Part shown: piece by piece, positions 7,932 to 16,234 of the stretch | How the letters are laid out: each line of letters opens with the position of its first letter | Position numbering within the stretch: the stretch's first letter is position 1 | DNA from: G963676095 sp963676095 | Lineage (GTDB): Bacteria > Bacteroidota > Bacteroidia > Bacteroidales > Prolixibacteraceae | Direction of reading: 5' to 3' | Assembly (NCBI GenBank): GCA_963676095.1 | Contig: OY781040.1 | Coordinates: 682,001-746,000, forward strand | Length of the DNA: 64,000 nucleotides | The notes under the pieces: generated by a model | Databases searched by the model: none | What the model was told of the DNA's origin: nothing | Seen by the model: only the letters and a program-made list of their open reading frames with translations | Program-made: the position numbers and the translations under genes

Positions 7932-10900
7932 ATGTCGCTAAACCGCTTTCATCGGGTCGTAAGCAGCTGGTTTGAAAAAAGCTTTCAGGCCCCGGCCAAT
8001 GTGCAGGTACAGGCATGGGAATCCATAAAATCAGGAGACCATACGCTGATCGTTGCGCCAACCGGTTCGGGAAAAACGCTGGCCGCCTTTCTTTCCGCCA
8101 TCGACGAATTGGTCAGGCAAGGGCTGCAGGGAAAACTTGAACCAGTAACCCAGGTAGTCTATGTCTCGCCGCTAAAGGCCCTTGGCAATGACATTGAACG
8201 TAACCTGCAACTTCCGCTGAAAGGGATCAGAAAGGAGCTTGAAGATGAAAGTTTGCCTTCCCCAGATATAAAAGTCATGGTAAGGACAGGCGACACCACA
8301 GCAGCAGAGCGGGCAGGCATGATCAAACATCCGCCCCACATTCTGGTGACCACGCCTGAATCGCTTTATCTTCTGCTTACCAGCATTAACGGACGCCGGA
8401 TGCTGGAAACAGTTCACACGCTGATCATCGACGAGATCCATGCCCTGGTAGGCAACAAAAGAGGGTCGCATCTGGCGCTGAGCGTGGAACGGATGGAAGC
8501 CCTTACTCCACAAAAGCTTCAGAGGATCGGGCTTTCCGCCACGCAAAAGCCGGTGGAAGAAGTGGCCCGGTTCCTGACAGGATCTGCTCCCGGCAAACCG
8601 GTCAACTGCCGGATCATTGATGCCGGCCATTCGCGTAAACTCGACCTTTCAGTCGAAGTTCCCCGTTCGCCGCTCACAGCTATCATGGCCAATGAAGTCT
8701 GGGAAGAAATTTACGACAAGCTGATCGAACTGATCGCCACGCACCAAACAACGCTCATCTTCGTCAACACCCGGCGGCTGGCAGAACGGTTATCGCACAA
8801 TCTGAACGAACGGCTTGGTCCCGGGCGCGTGCTGGCCCATCACGGGAGCATGTCGAAAGAACGGCGGCTGGATGCCGAAAGTAAGCTTAAAAACGGGTCG
8901 TTGAAAGCCCTGGTCGCCACGGCCTCCATGGAGCTGGGCATCGATGTGGGGGCCATCGACCTGGTGTGCCAGATCGGCGCCCCGCATTCCATCGCTACCT
9001 TCTTGCAGCGGGTAGGCCGGTCAGGCCACAGCGTCACCAAAACCCCAAAAGGCATCCTTTTTCCGCTCACGCTCGACGAACTGGTGGATTGTGCGGCCAT
9101 CCTCGATGCCATCCGTCATGGCGAACTGGACCGGACCATCATTCCGGAGAAACCACTGGATGTGCTGGCACAGCAAATCGTGGCTGAAACAGCTAACAAG
9201 GAATATACAGACGAAGAACTGTTCTCGCTGGTCACCAGGGCATACCCGTACCACAACCTGACCAGGAAAGAGTTTGGTGAGGTTATCGAGATGCTGGCGG
9301 AAGGGTACACCAGCGGTAAAGGCCGGAGAGGGACTTACCTGTATCACGACCGGATCAATCAACGGATCAGGGCCCGTAAAGGGGCCCGTCTGGCAGCAAC
9401 GATCTCCGGAGGGGCGATCCCCGATAATTTTGAATTTGACGTGGTCATGGAACCGGAAGATATTTTCCTGGGCACGGTCAATGAAGACTTTGCCATGGAA
9501 AGTATTCCCGGCGACATTTTCCAGTTGGGGAACAATTCCTGGAAGATAACAAGGATCGAAAACGGAAAGGTGAGGGTGGCAGATGCGGCAGGTCAGCCTC
9601 CCAACATTCCTTTCTGGCTGGGAGAGGCGCCTGGCCGTACCAGGGAACTTTCCTTCGCGGTTTCCCGGCTCCGTGAAGAAATTGCCGGAAAAACAGGAGA
9701 CCAGGTCGTATTATCTGATAGCCCCGGTGATGGGCCGGAAGGCAAAGCAGAATCTCAAAGGAAAGAGACCATCGGCTGGCTGGTCCGGGAAAAAGGAATA
9801 TCATCCGCCGCAGCGGAACAACTGGTTGATTATCTTGCTGCGGCCAAAGCAGCCCTGAATGCCATGCCCTCACAGGAGGAAATCGTGATGGAACGTTTCT
9901 TTGACGATGCCGGCGACATGCACCTGGTAATCCATTCGCCTTTCGGCAGCCGCTTGAATAAAGCATGGGGATTGGCCCTGCGAAAGCGTTTCTGCAGGCA
10001 GTTCAACTTCGAGCTCCAGGCCGCGGCCAATGACAATGCTATTTTATTGTCGTTAGGGCCAACGCACAGTTTTCCGTTGGAAGATGTTTTCAACTATCTC
10101 AGTCCGGGAACAGTACGGAGCATCCTGGTCCAGGCGATATTCGACGCGCCGGTGTTCGGGGTCCGCTGGCGGTGGAATGCATCGTGCGCACTGGCTGTAG
10201 TCCGGCGGAGAGGCGGCAAAAAGATCCCGCCCCAGCTTCAGCGGATGCAGGCGGAAGACCTGGCGGCCCAGGTATTTCCAGACCAACTGGCCTGCCTTGA
10301 AAATATCGCCGGCGACCGGGAGGTACCCGATCACCCGCTGATCAATCAGACCATCCACGACTGTCTCTACGAAGCCATGGACATTGAAGGATTGGAAAAC
10401 CTCCTGCAAAAAATAAAAAGTAAAACGATCAGACTGGTTGCCCGGGACCTGAAAGAACCCTCTCCCCTTGCCCATGAGATTATTATGGCCAAACCTTACG
10501 CCTTCCTGGACGATGCGCCGATTGAAGAACGGCGGACACTGGCGGTCAGGAACAGGCGCTGGCTTTCTCCCGCCGAAGCTTCCGGCATTGGCAAACTGGA
10601 TCCGCAGGCCATCGAAGCCGTAAAAGACGAAGCCTGGCCAAAAGCAGAGAATGCCGACGAACTGCATGACGCTTTACTGCTTTCCGGGTTTCTTACCAGG
10701 GAGGAAGCTGACGGAAAGAACTGGGAACCGTTTTTTGAAGAACTGGTCCGTGCAAACCGGGCGTCCGCGCTCCTGCTGAACGATTCCCGGTCATTGCTGA
10801 TAGCAGCTGAAAACCTGCCCCTGTTCCGGAAGGTATACCCGGAGAAAAAGATCCGCCCGGAGATCGTACTTCCGGAAAGATTAGATCAGGATCTTTCGCC

Positions 10901-12320
10901 GGAAAAAGACCCGTTGACAGAACTGATCCGGGGGAGGCTGGAAATTATGGGGCCAACGACAACAGAATGCTTAAGCAAGTTGATGCTCCTGCCGGCTGAA
11001 GCCATCGATCAGGCGCTTTACCGGCTGGAAAACGAAGGTTTTGTGCTCCGGGGAAATTACAGCGACAGCGGCAGCGACGGGACCGAATGGTGCGAACGCC
11101 GGCTGCTTGCCCGGATCCATCGTTATACGATACGGAAACTGCGCAGTGAGGTCCAGCCGGTTTCCCCTGCCGGTTATATGCGCTTTCTGTTTTCGTGGCA
11201 CCAGACCATGCCGGGCAGTCAGGCCCAGGGGCCTGTGGCGCTGGAGCATGTCCTTCAAAAGCTGGAAGGCTTTGAAGCTCCGGCTGCAGCGTGGGAAGGC
11301 GATCTTCTCCCGGCCCGTATTTCCGGTTATGACTACCAGTGGCTCGATCTGCTTTGCGTGTCGGGGAAAGTCACCTGGGGACGCTTCCGGCCCTCAGGTA
11401 TTACAGATAAAGAACGAAAAGCGGCACCCCCAGTCAAAACCACCCCTATTGCCTTTGTCAGCCGTCAGCATCTGGACGATTGGAAAAACAGCCAATCCGT
11501 GGCTGTTGATACTTTGATTAAAGTACTTTCTCCGAAAGCCCAACGGCTGTTCCTGGTTTTGCGTTCGCAAGGCGCTCTCTTTTTTGATGATATGATCAGC
11601 AAAACCGGGCTTTTTCAATCCCAGGCAGAGGAGGTGCTGGGCGAGCTGATCGGTTCCGGACTGGTGACTTCAGACTCTTTCACCGGGATGCGGGCTCTGC
11701 TGGTCCCGGATAAATATAAAACCAGGGCCGGCAGCAAACGCGGTCCCGGACTGTTCTCCATGAGCTATGCAGGACGCTGGTCGCTGCTTGTTCCCGGAAC
11801 GGAAGAAGATCACCTTCAGGATCCGCAGGCAGTTACAGAAACCATTGCCTGGGCGCTTTTAAGGCGCTATGGCATCCTGTTCCGGAAACTGGCGGAGAAA
11901 GAAAATCTTGCCCCGGCATGGCGGGAACTTGTCCGTGTCCTTCGCCGGCTTGAACTCCAGGGACAAATCAGGGGAGGACGTTTTATCGAAGGTGTATGGG
12001 GAGAACAATTTGCCCTCCCTGAAGCGGTTACCGAATTGCGACGGATCACAAAAACAGAAAAAACCGGGATGCTGATTTCTGTAAGCGCAGCCGATCCGCT
12101 AAACCTGACCGGGGTCCTTACGCCCGGCAAACGTGTTCCCGGCTATTTCGGCAACCGGATCCTTTACCGCGACGGAGTCCCAATTGCCTTCCTGGAAGCC
12201 AGGGAAATCCAATTTCTGATCGAACCGGAACCACAGCAGAAGTGGGACCTCCAAAATAAACTGGTACAACGGACCATCCCTCCCCTCCTCCGGAAATACC
12301 TGGGCAAAGGGGTTTATTGA
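7932..12320 (+). CDS. lhr: Lhr-type ATP-dependent helicase, full length
   Basis: A 1462-residue superfamily 2 3'-5' helicase, close to the full-length E. coli Lhr (about 1540) and much longer than Lhr-Core proteins. Walker A is APTGSGKT (42-49). The motif II box is DEIH (167-170). GLSAT follows, then RecA2 motifs such as VATASMELGIDVG and QRVGRSGH. A winged-helix/beta-barrel Lhr core extends to about 850, and the long C-terminal region to the end is the Lhr-CTD. The role is DNA repair or RNA:DNA unwinding in the cytoplasm. It stands alone, without the exonuclease or ligase partners seen for Lhr-Core in some bacteria. ATG 7932 is the first start and gives the family N-terminus. Its TGA overlaps a GspF remnant. 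Confidence 0.95.
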   Translation: MSLNRFHRVVSSWFEKSFQAPANVQVQAWESIKSGDHTLIVAPTGSGKTLAAFLSAIDELVRQGLQGKLEPVTQVVYVSPLKALGNDIERNLQLPLKGIRKELEDESLPSPDIKVMVRTGDTTAAERAGMIKHPPHILVTTPESLYLLLTSINGRRMLETVHTLIIDEIHALVGNKRGSHLALSVERMEALTPQKLQRIGLSATQKPVEEVARFLTGSAPGKPVNCRIIDAGHSRKLDLSVEVPRSPLTAIMANEVWEEIYDKLIELIATHQTTLIFVNTRRLAERLSHNLNERLGPGRVLAHHGSMSKERRLDAESKLKNGSLKALVATASMELGIDVGAIDLVCQIGAPHSIATFLQRVGRSGHSVTKTPKGILFPLTLDELVDCAAILDAIRHGELDRTIIPEKPLDVLAQQIVAETANKEYTDEELFSLVTRAYPYHNLTRKEFGEVIEMLAEGYTSGKGRRGTYLYHDRINQRIRARKGARLAATISGGAIPDNFEFDVVMEPEDIFLGTVNEDFAMESIPGDIFQLGNNSWKITRIENGKVRVADAAGQPPNIPFWLGEAPGRTRELSFAVSRLREEIAGKTGDQVVLSDSPGDGPEGKAESQRKETIGWLVREKGISSAAAEQLVDYLAAAKAALNAMPSQEEIVMERFFDDAGDMHLVIHSPFGSRLNKAWGLALRKRFCRQFNFELQAAANDNAILLSLGPTHSFPLEDVFNYLSPGTVRSILVQAIFDAPVFGVRWRWNASCALAVVRRRGGKKIPPQLQRMQAEDLAAQVFPDQLACLENIAGDREVPDHPLINQTIHDCLYEAMDIEGLENLLQKIKSKTIRLVARDLKEPSPLAHEIIMAKPYAFLDDAPIEERRTLAVRNRRWLSPAEASGIGKLDPQAIEAVKDEAWPKAENADELHDALLLSGFLTREEADGKNWEPFFEELVRANRASALLLNDSRSLLIAAENLPLFRKVYPEKKIRPEIVLPERLDQDLSPEKDPLTELIRGRLEIMGPTTTECLSKLMLLPAEAIDQALYRLENEGFVLRGNYSDSGSDGTEWCERRLLARIHRYTIRKLRSEVQPVSPAGYMRFLFSWHQTMPGSQAQGPVALEHVLQKLEGFEAPAAAWEGDLLPARISGYDYQWLDLLCVSGKVTWGRFRPSGITDKERKAAPPVKTTPIAFVSRQHLDDWKNSQSVAVDTLIKVLSPKAQRLFLVLRSQGALFFDDMISKTGLFQSQAEEVLGELIGSGLVTSDSFTGMRALLVPDKYKTRAGSKRGPGLFSMSYAGRWSLLVPGTEEDHLQDPQAVTETIAWALLRRYGILFRKLAEKENLAPAWRELVRVLRRLELQGQIRGGRFIEGVWGEQFALPEAVTELRRITKTEKTGMLISVSAADPLNLTGVLTPGKRVPGYFGNRILYRDGVPIAFLEAREIQFLIEPEPQQKWDLQNKLVQRTIPPLLRKYLGKGVY

Positions 12321-12414
12321 ACCAATACTGATCCTGTTCATAGGGACCATTGTGGCCTTTGTACTTATTGCCATGTATATGCCCATGTTTAAACTCGGGC
12401 AGGCCTTCGGATAA
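12316..12414 (+). pseudogene. 3' end of a type II secretion/type IV pilus GspF/PilC gene
   Basis: The frame overlapping the Lhr stop (GAA 12319 to TAA 12412-12414) encodes EPILILFIGTIVAFVLIAMY followed by MPMFKLGQ. This is the last transmembrane helix and C-terminus of the GspF/PilC inner-membrane platform protein, where family members read 'IEPxLIVFLGxIVGFIxxAMYLPIF'. No upstream part exists; the frame merges into Lhr. It is a 31-codon relic, implying a deletion that joined the end of a secretion/pilus gene to the end of lhr. A strong hairpin (12416-12445) follows immediately. Confidence 0.65.
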
Positions 12415-12415
12415 A

Positions 12416-12445
12416 GGATTAGGCAGAGATAAGGCTGCCTAATCC
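12416..12445. terminator. Inverted repeat between converging lhr and the 12456 gene
   Basis: A perfect 11-base inverted repeat (GGATTAGGCAG / CTGCCTAATCC) around an 8-base loop. It lies 2 bases after the GspF remnant stop and 10 bases from the stop of the leftward gene. It has no clear U-tract, but position and stem strength suggest a bidirectional terminator. Confidence 0.55.
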
Positions 12446-12455
12446 GCATACTTGC

Positions 12456-13163
12456 CTAATCGGAGCCCCCTTCCTCAGATGGCGTTTCCTCAGTATCGTT
12501 TTTTTGTTTGCGTGCTGTGGTGTTGATAATATTGCGCGCATTAAAATAAACAGAGTAAAAATCGGGATGTGATGTTTTAAAGAGGCTCATCATCTTGTCC
12601 ATCCTGTCGTTAAGCAGCGTGTCTGCCTTTGCAAAAAGAGCTGCTATTTGTGCGGTAATACTTTTCCTTCCAGAAATGGCGGCCCGGGGCCCTGCCAGCT
12701 GCTGTTCGTAGGCATTAATAGCCTGTTCCAGCTGGGTAATGGCATCGGCGTCGATGCCATAATCGGCCAGGCCTTCGGTATAGTCGCCCGCCAAAGAAAG
12801 AATGTTTCGCGCCAGCACAAGGGCGCTGCGGCCCGACGAATTATACAACATACTTTTGGTCATCCTGGCCTTGGGCAACAACGTCTCATTGTCCGTTACA
12901 ATCGCCATGGCGTAAAGCGCATTGGCTACTTTGACGGTTTCGTTTACCAGGGTGGTCTCGGTATCGGTTTTTTCAGCCGTGGCCGCCTCTATGGTCGATT
13001 TCAGTTGAAGCCGCGTGCTTTCGTCAATCGCCGGAACAAGGGCTTTAAACTCGTCGACAGCATTCTGGAATGCCGGAACAGAAGCATAAATGCTTGCATT
13101 TTCTTCCAATGCGAGCAAAACCGCCCGGTGCATGTTTTGCTTTGCTGTTTGCTTAATGTTCAT
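12456..13163 (-). CDS. Uncharacterized helical protein
   Basis: A 235-residue protein, almost entirely alpha-helical by composition, with no signal peptide or membrane segment. The N-terminal half (NIKQTAKQNMHRAVLLALE; AVDEFKALVPAIDEST) and C-terminal half (ALFAKADTLLNDRMDKMM; HPDFYSVYFNARNI) look like a long helical bundle. The last 20 residues are charged and disordered (KQKNDTEETPSEEGGSD). I recognize the general type from Bacteroidota genomes as a hypothetical protein but know no function. It is transcribed leftward, 123 bases downstream of the tandem-repeat ORF on the same strand, and converges on lhr. Confidence 0.7.
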   Translation of the reverse strand: MNIKQTAKQNMHRAVLLALEENASIYASVPAFQNAVDEFKALVPAIDESTRLQLKSTIEAATAEKTDTETTLVNETVKVANALYAMAIVTDNETLLPKARMTKSMLYNSSGRSALVLARNILSLAGDYTEGLADYGIDADAITQLEQAINAYEQQLAGPRAAISGRKSITAQIAALFAKADTLLNDRMDKMMSLFKTSHPDFYSVYFNARNIINTTARKQKNDTEETPSEEGGSD

Positions 13164-13286
13164 GATAATAGATATTAATTATTTTAAACAATAGTAAATA
13201 TAAATAATAGCAACCATTAATACAAATAAATTGCTTTTCAACATATTAACATAAATAAAAACCAACACCAAAACACGAATAACTAC

Positions 13287-13823
13287 CTATTTTGTTGCAC
13301 TTCCGTTCCGAAGGCTCCCGAAGACGGCAAAGCGACTGCCTCTTTCACCAAAAAGACTGCCACTGACATTTGTTAGGCTATCGTTACCATTCGCAGGATC
13401 GCCACTGACATTTGCCAGGCTATTGTTTCCTTTCGCAGGACCGTCACCGTCACTGACCAGACTGTCGTTACCATTAGCAGGACTGTTACCGTCACTTGCC
13501 AGGCTATCGTCACCTTTCATAAAACTGTCACTGTCATCTGCAGGAACGGTACCGGTTCCTGTCGGCGCGACGCTGTAAACCACAGGACTGTCATCGTTTT
13601 TCTCAGGAACGATACCGTCGACAGCAGGAACAACACTGATTCCCGTTGGAACGATGCTGTTATTTGCTGGAATGTCATTGTCACCCGCTGGAACGATGCT
13701 GAACATTGCCGGAATGTCACTGCCGCCCGTTGGAACGATATTGAATCCTGCCGGTAAAGGACCGGCACCTGCTGGTGCAATAATGTAACATACTGGAACA
13801 AAGCTGTCACTTGCCGGAACCAT
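13287..13823 (-). CDS. Low-complexity ORF made of 7-residue repeats; coding status uncertain
   Basis: A 178-residue frame with no signal peptide or recognizable domain. From about residue 5 to 165 it is built of heptads with Pro-Ala or Ser-Leu at fixed positions. Examples are FNIVPTG, GSDIPAM, FSIVPAG, DNDIPAN, NSIVPTG, then DGNSPAN, GNDSLVS, DGDGPAK and GNNSLAN. The -1-type alternative frame on the same strand (13517-13843) is also open and periodic, as expected when the unit (21 bp) is a multiple of three. The gene may therefore be a by-product of the DNA repeat. It lies upstream of the helical protein gene on the same strand. Confidence 0.35.
   Translation of the reverse strand: MVPASDSFVPVCYIIAPAGAGPLPAGFNIVPTGGSDIPAMFSIVPAGDNDIPANNSIVPTGISVVPAVDGIVPEKNDDSPVVYSVAPTGTGTVPADDSDSFMKGDDSLASDGNSPANGNDSLVSDGDGPAKGNNSLANVSGDPANGNDSLTNVSGSLFGERGSRFAVFGSLRNGSATK
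13335..13820. repeat. Degenerate 21-bp tandem repeat array
   Basis: About 22-23 imperfect units of 21 bp, visible as recurring GCTGGAACGATGCTG- and GCAGGACTGTC-like blocks on the plus strand. There are two sub-families: the right part (about 13540-13820) encodes xxIVPAG-type heptads on the minus strand, and the left part (about 13335-13540) encodes GNDSLAN-type heptads. Units are directly adjacent without spacers, so this is not a CRISPR array. Confidence 0.7.
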
Positions 13824-14722
13824 ATTGTTTTATATTGGATCAATTGAGATTTCCGGTGGATTAAGCTTATTTAAGCATGGATTTTAACTAACCGGAATCT
13901 TTTTTAAATCCGGAAAACGCAGGACCGAGCGGCGCGGGGGCCGCCAAAACGCCCGGCGGAGGGTTCGTTTTGACAAGATTTTTGCTTCCTTTTCATCGAC
14001 TGGAAAAGGAAGGGCCTGGCCGGATTGAGGACAGAAATTTGTTTGACTTCTTCTAAGATAGGATAAATGACAACGTGGAAGCCTGGTACTGCCCTTTCAG
14101 CTAACCTAGTGTGTTTATTTTCTTCGGGCAGAAGGCGGTAACGACTTTAAACGAATCATCGTAAACAAGGGCTCAAGGGAAAAAAATACGTTTCTGGAAG
14201 CGGCTAAAAGTCACAATTAAAACTTGTCTCGAATTTATCCTGGTCGGATTGGGATTACAGACGAAAATTTTCTTGCATGTCGTTTTTTCGATAGTCAATT
14301 TTTCCCAATTCTTAGGTAAAATTTCCTTTTGTATCTAATTGTATAACAAAAATATCTAATTTTAGAATAAAAGTTTGATCAACAGTTCCTAAATTTAGAA
14401 ATACCAAATTATTCATTTTATCATTTAAAAAAATAACCTGATAATATAATTATAATGGTAGCCAATACCTGTTTTATTAAAATAAAAAAGATGCAGAAGA
14501 TCATAGATGAGAATGTTAACCTGAAAATAAACACGATAAAAATAAAATGAAAGAAGAAAACCACCTGCAGAAACGTTCAATGGGCATTAAACATCTGTTC
14601 CGGTAGCTCCCCTTTCGGGAGCAAAGGTATTAAAATTTTTTCAGGGAGCTACGGCGCCCGGCCCGTGAAAGGATAGAGCAGGCAATAAATTAAACTATTA
14701 CTAGAAACTTAAATATAGCAAC
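13824..14722. other. Long intergenic region, no confident gene
   Basis: About 900 bases. The first 200 are GC-rich and contain a short open frame (FDKIFASFSSTGKGRAWPD at about 13965-14025) that looks like debris rather than a gene. From about 14220 the sequence becomes strongly AT-rich, continuing into the peptide cassette. Near the right end are a 19-codon ORF (14547-14606) and overlapping inverted repeats (14603-14652), listed separately. Nothing else was recognized. Confidence 0.5.
14547..14652 (+). promoter_or_regulatory. Possible leader ORF with two alternative hairpins upstream of the peptide gene
   Basis: ATG 14547 opens a 19-codon frame (MKEENHLQKRSMGIKHLFR) whose TAG (14604-14606) lies inside GTAGCTCCC (14603-14611). 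That arm can pair with GGGAGC at 14617-14622 (6 bp, 5-nt loop) or with the fully complementary GGGAGCTAC at 14644-14652 (9 bp). The two pairings exclude each other, and an A/T-rich stretch with six T's lies between them. The layout resembles an attenuator, but no function is shown. Confidence 0.3.
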
Positions 14723-15019
14723 ATGAAAAAAATAATTAATACTATATATCTCTCTTTGTTTGTTGGATTGTTGATCCTTAATGTTGCCATGGGAATTGCA
14801 ACAAAAAGCGGAACTATAAATGTTTTAACTCTAATTCAATCAGCAAATGCTAATTCAGAATATGGAGTAAAAAAATATTTTAAAACATATTGTAGTTGCT
14901 CCAAGGGGTCAGGCATGAATTGGGAATGGTGTAATATGAAGACAAACTGCATCGAAAGCGAACTTGGAGATCTGGATTCTTGTACAAGTACATCTTGTTT
15001 TTCCGGGTGTAGTTGTTAG
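14723..15019 (+). CDS. NVEALA-like cysteine-rich exported peptide precursor
   Basis: A 98-residue precursor with an N-terminal hydrophobic segment (about 7-26). A leader-like stretch NVLTLIQSANANSE (33-46) follows, at the place where Bacteroidales NVEALA-family peptides carry their conserved NVEALA motif. The mature part is cysteine-rich, with Cys at 57, 59, 70, 76, 87, 92, 96 and 98, and ends CFSGCSC. Family members are small exported proteins of unknown function, usually next to 6-bladed beta-propeller proteins, as here. Eight cysteines could form four disulfides. The gene is first in an apparent three-gene cassette with a propeller lipoprotein and a CxxC thioredoxin-like protein, in markedly AT-rich DNA. 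Confidence 0.7.
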   Translation: MKKIINTIYLSLFVGLLILNVAMGIATKSGTINVLTLIQSANANSEYGVKKYFKTYCSCSKGSGMNWEWCNMKTNCIESELGDLDSCTSTSCFSGCSC

Positions 15020-15130
15020 AACCAGTAGTTTAAAAATTGGGTATTGAGGTGTTTTGCCTCAATACCTTCATCTCAATTCTTAAGAAAGCAATTAAAATTC
15101 AATATAATTCATCGATTTAATTTGACAACA

Positions 15131-16234
15131 ATGAATAACTATTTATACATATTACTCTTGTCTATGATTCTTTTTATCAAATGTTCTTCCGATCAATCAA
15201 CTCATATGGAAATGACAACACTACCGGTATTTAAAAATACTGTTGAGCAGATTAAGGCCGAAGATCTGATTACTGACATTCAGTATATTCCTCTAGAAAC
15301 TAATTCAAATTGTCTGATAGGGCATATTGACAAGATCGCCATTAGTGATGATAGATTATATATACTAGACAAAGATAGCTCAAAAAAACTGTTTGTTTTT
15401 GATCTTGACGGCAATTTTATTGGATCTATCGGAGAACCAGGAAAGGGTCCCCAAGAATATATAAAGCTTATAGATTTTTCAATAGATGAGAAAACGAAAG
15501 AGATTGTTCTTTTAGACAATTTTAGGAAAATATTAATTTTTAAATTCAGCGGTGAGTTTGTTAAAAGTAAAAAACTTTCAGAAAAGAATTTTTTCCAAAA
15601 TATATGTTGCCATGACGGTGCGTATTACTTAAGTACAGACAATCTCGTCGGAAATTCAGATAAATTTTCAATATTTAAATTTGACAACAATCTAACCGGG
15701 GAGAAAATTCTTAAATTTGAAAATTATTGCAACTTTATACATCCAGTTGATAATCCGGTGTTTCACTATAATGGGACCTTATATTACTTAGATATATTTA
15801 ACAGCTTCCTCTATGAAAGTAATAAAAATCAATGGAGGGAAAAATATGCATTCGATTTTGAAGGGCAGTACATGCCACTAGATTACACAAACAATAGTAA
15901 CTTGTTTTTTGAAAATTATGGCAAGTATTGTTTTTTGCAAAGGTGCATTGCAGGCAATGACCATATTTTTTTACAAATACTGAATAAGGCAAAATATAAC
16001 GTCGGAATTATTAATATGAAAAATAACAATATGACTTTATATCAATCAATCTCTTGTGATAGTATTGCTTTTCGTCCGCCATATTGCTATTATAAATCAA
16101 AATTTTATTCTGCCATAGAACCCGGAGTAGTATTAGATAATGCGAAATCCTTCCGGCAACTATTAGATAATTATTTAATTACCCCTAACAATAATCCGAT
16201 AATATTTACTTATAATTTTAAATTTAATGACTAA
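15131..16234 (+). CDS. 6-bladed beta-propeller lipoprotein
   Basis: A 367-residue protein starting MNNYLYILLLSMILFIKCSS, a signal peptide ending in a plausible lipobox cysteine at residue 19. The remaining about 340 residues form a beta-propeller of the '6-bladed beta-propeller' (PF17170-like) family: IQYIPLETNSNCLIGHIDKI, then repeated blades such as LYILDKDSSKKLFVFDLDG and GSIGEPGKGPQEY. An earlier in-frame ATG (15044) would place 29 non-signal residues before the leader, so 15131 was chosen. Homologs accompany NVEALA peptides in Bacteroidales; their role is unknown, perhaps binding or presenting the peptide. The next gene overlaps its 3' end by 8 bases. Confidence 0.8.
   Translation: MNNYLYILLLSMILFIKCSSDQSTHMEMTTLPVFKNTVEQIKAEDLITDIQYIPLETNSNCLIGHIDKIAISDDRLYILDKDSSKKLFVFDLDGNFIGSIGEPGKGPQEYIKLIDFSIDEKTKEIVLLDNFRKILIFKFSGEFVKSKKLSEKNFFQNICCHDGAYYLSTDNLVGNSDKFSIFKFDNNLTGEKILKFENYCNFIHPVDNPVFHYNGTLYYLDIFNSFLYESNKNQWREKYAFDFEGQYMPLDYTNNSNLFFENYGKYCFLQRCIAGNDHIFLQILNKAKYNVGIINMKNNNMTLYQSISCDSIAFRPPYCYYKSKFYSAIEPGVVLDNAKSFRQLLDNYLITPNNNPIIFTYNFKFND

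Noticed and set aside
10053..10667. Long antisense frame (204 codons) inside lhr
   Set aside because: It lies entirely within a strongly conserved helicase gene on the other strand and has no homology-like motifs; a shadow of GC-rich codons.
13335..13820. Repeat array as a CRISPR locus
   Set aside because: The units are 21 bp, directly adjacent, degenerate and without unique spacers, and no cas gene is near.
13517..13843. Alternative 108-codon leftward frame through the repeat array
   Set aside because: It exists because the repeat length is a multiple of three. It has no signal, no better start and an unlikely Q/R/F-rich composition.
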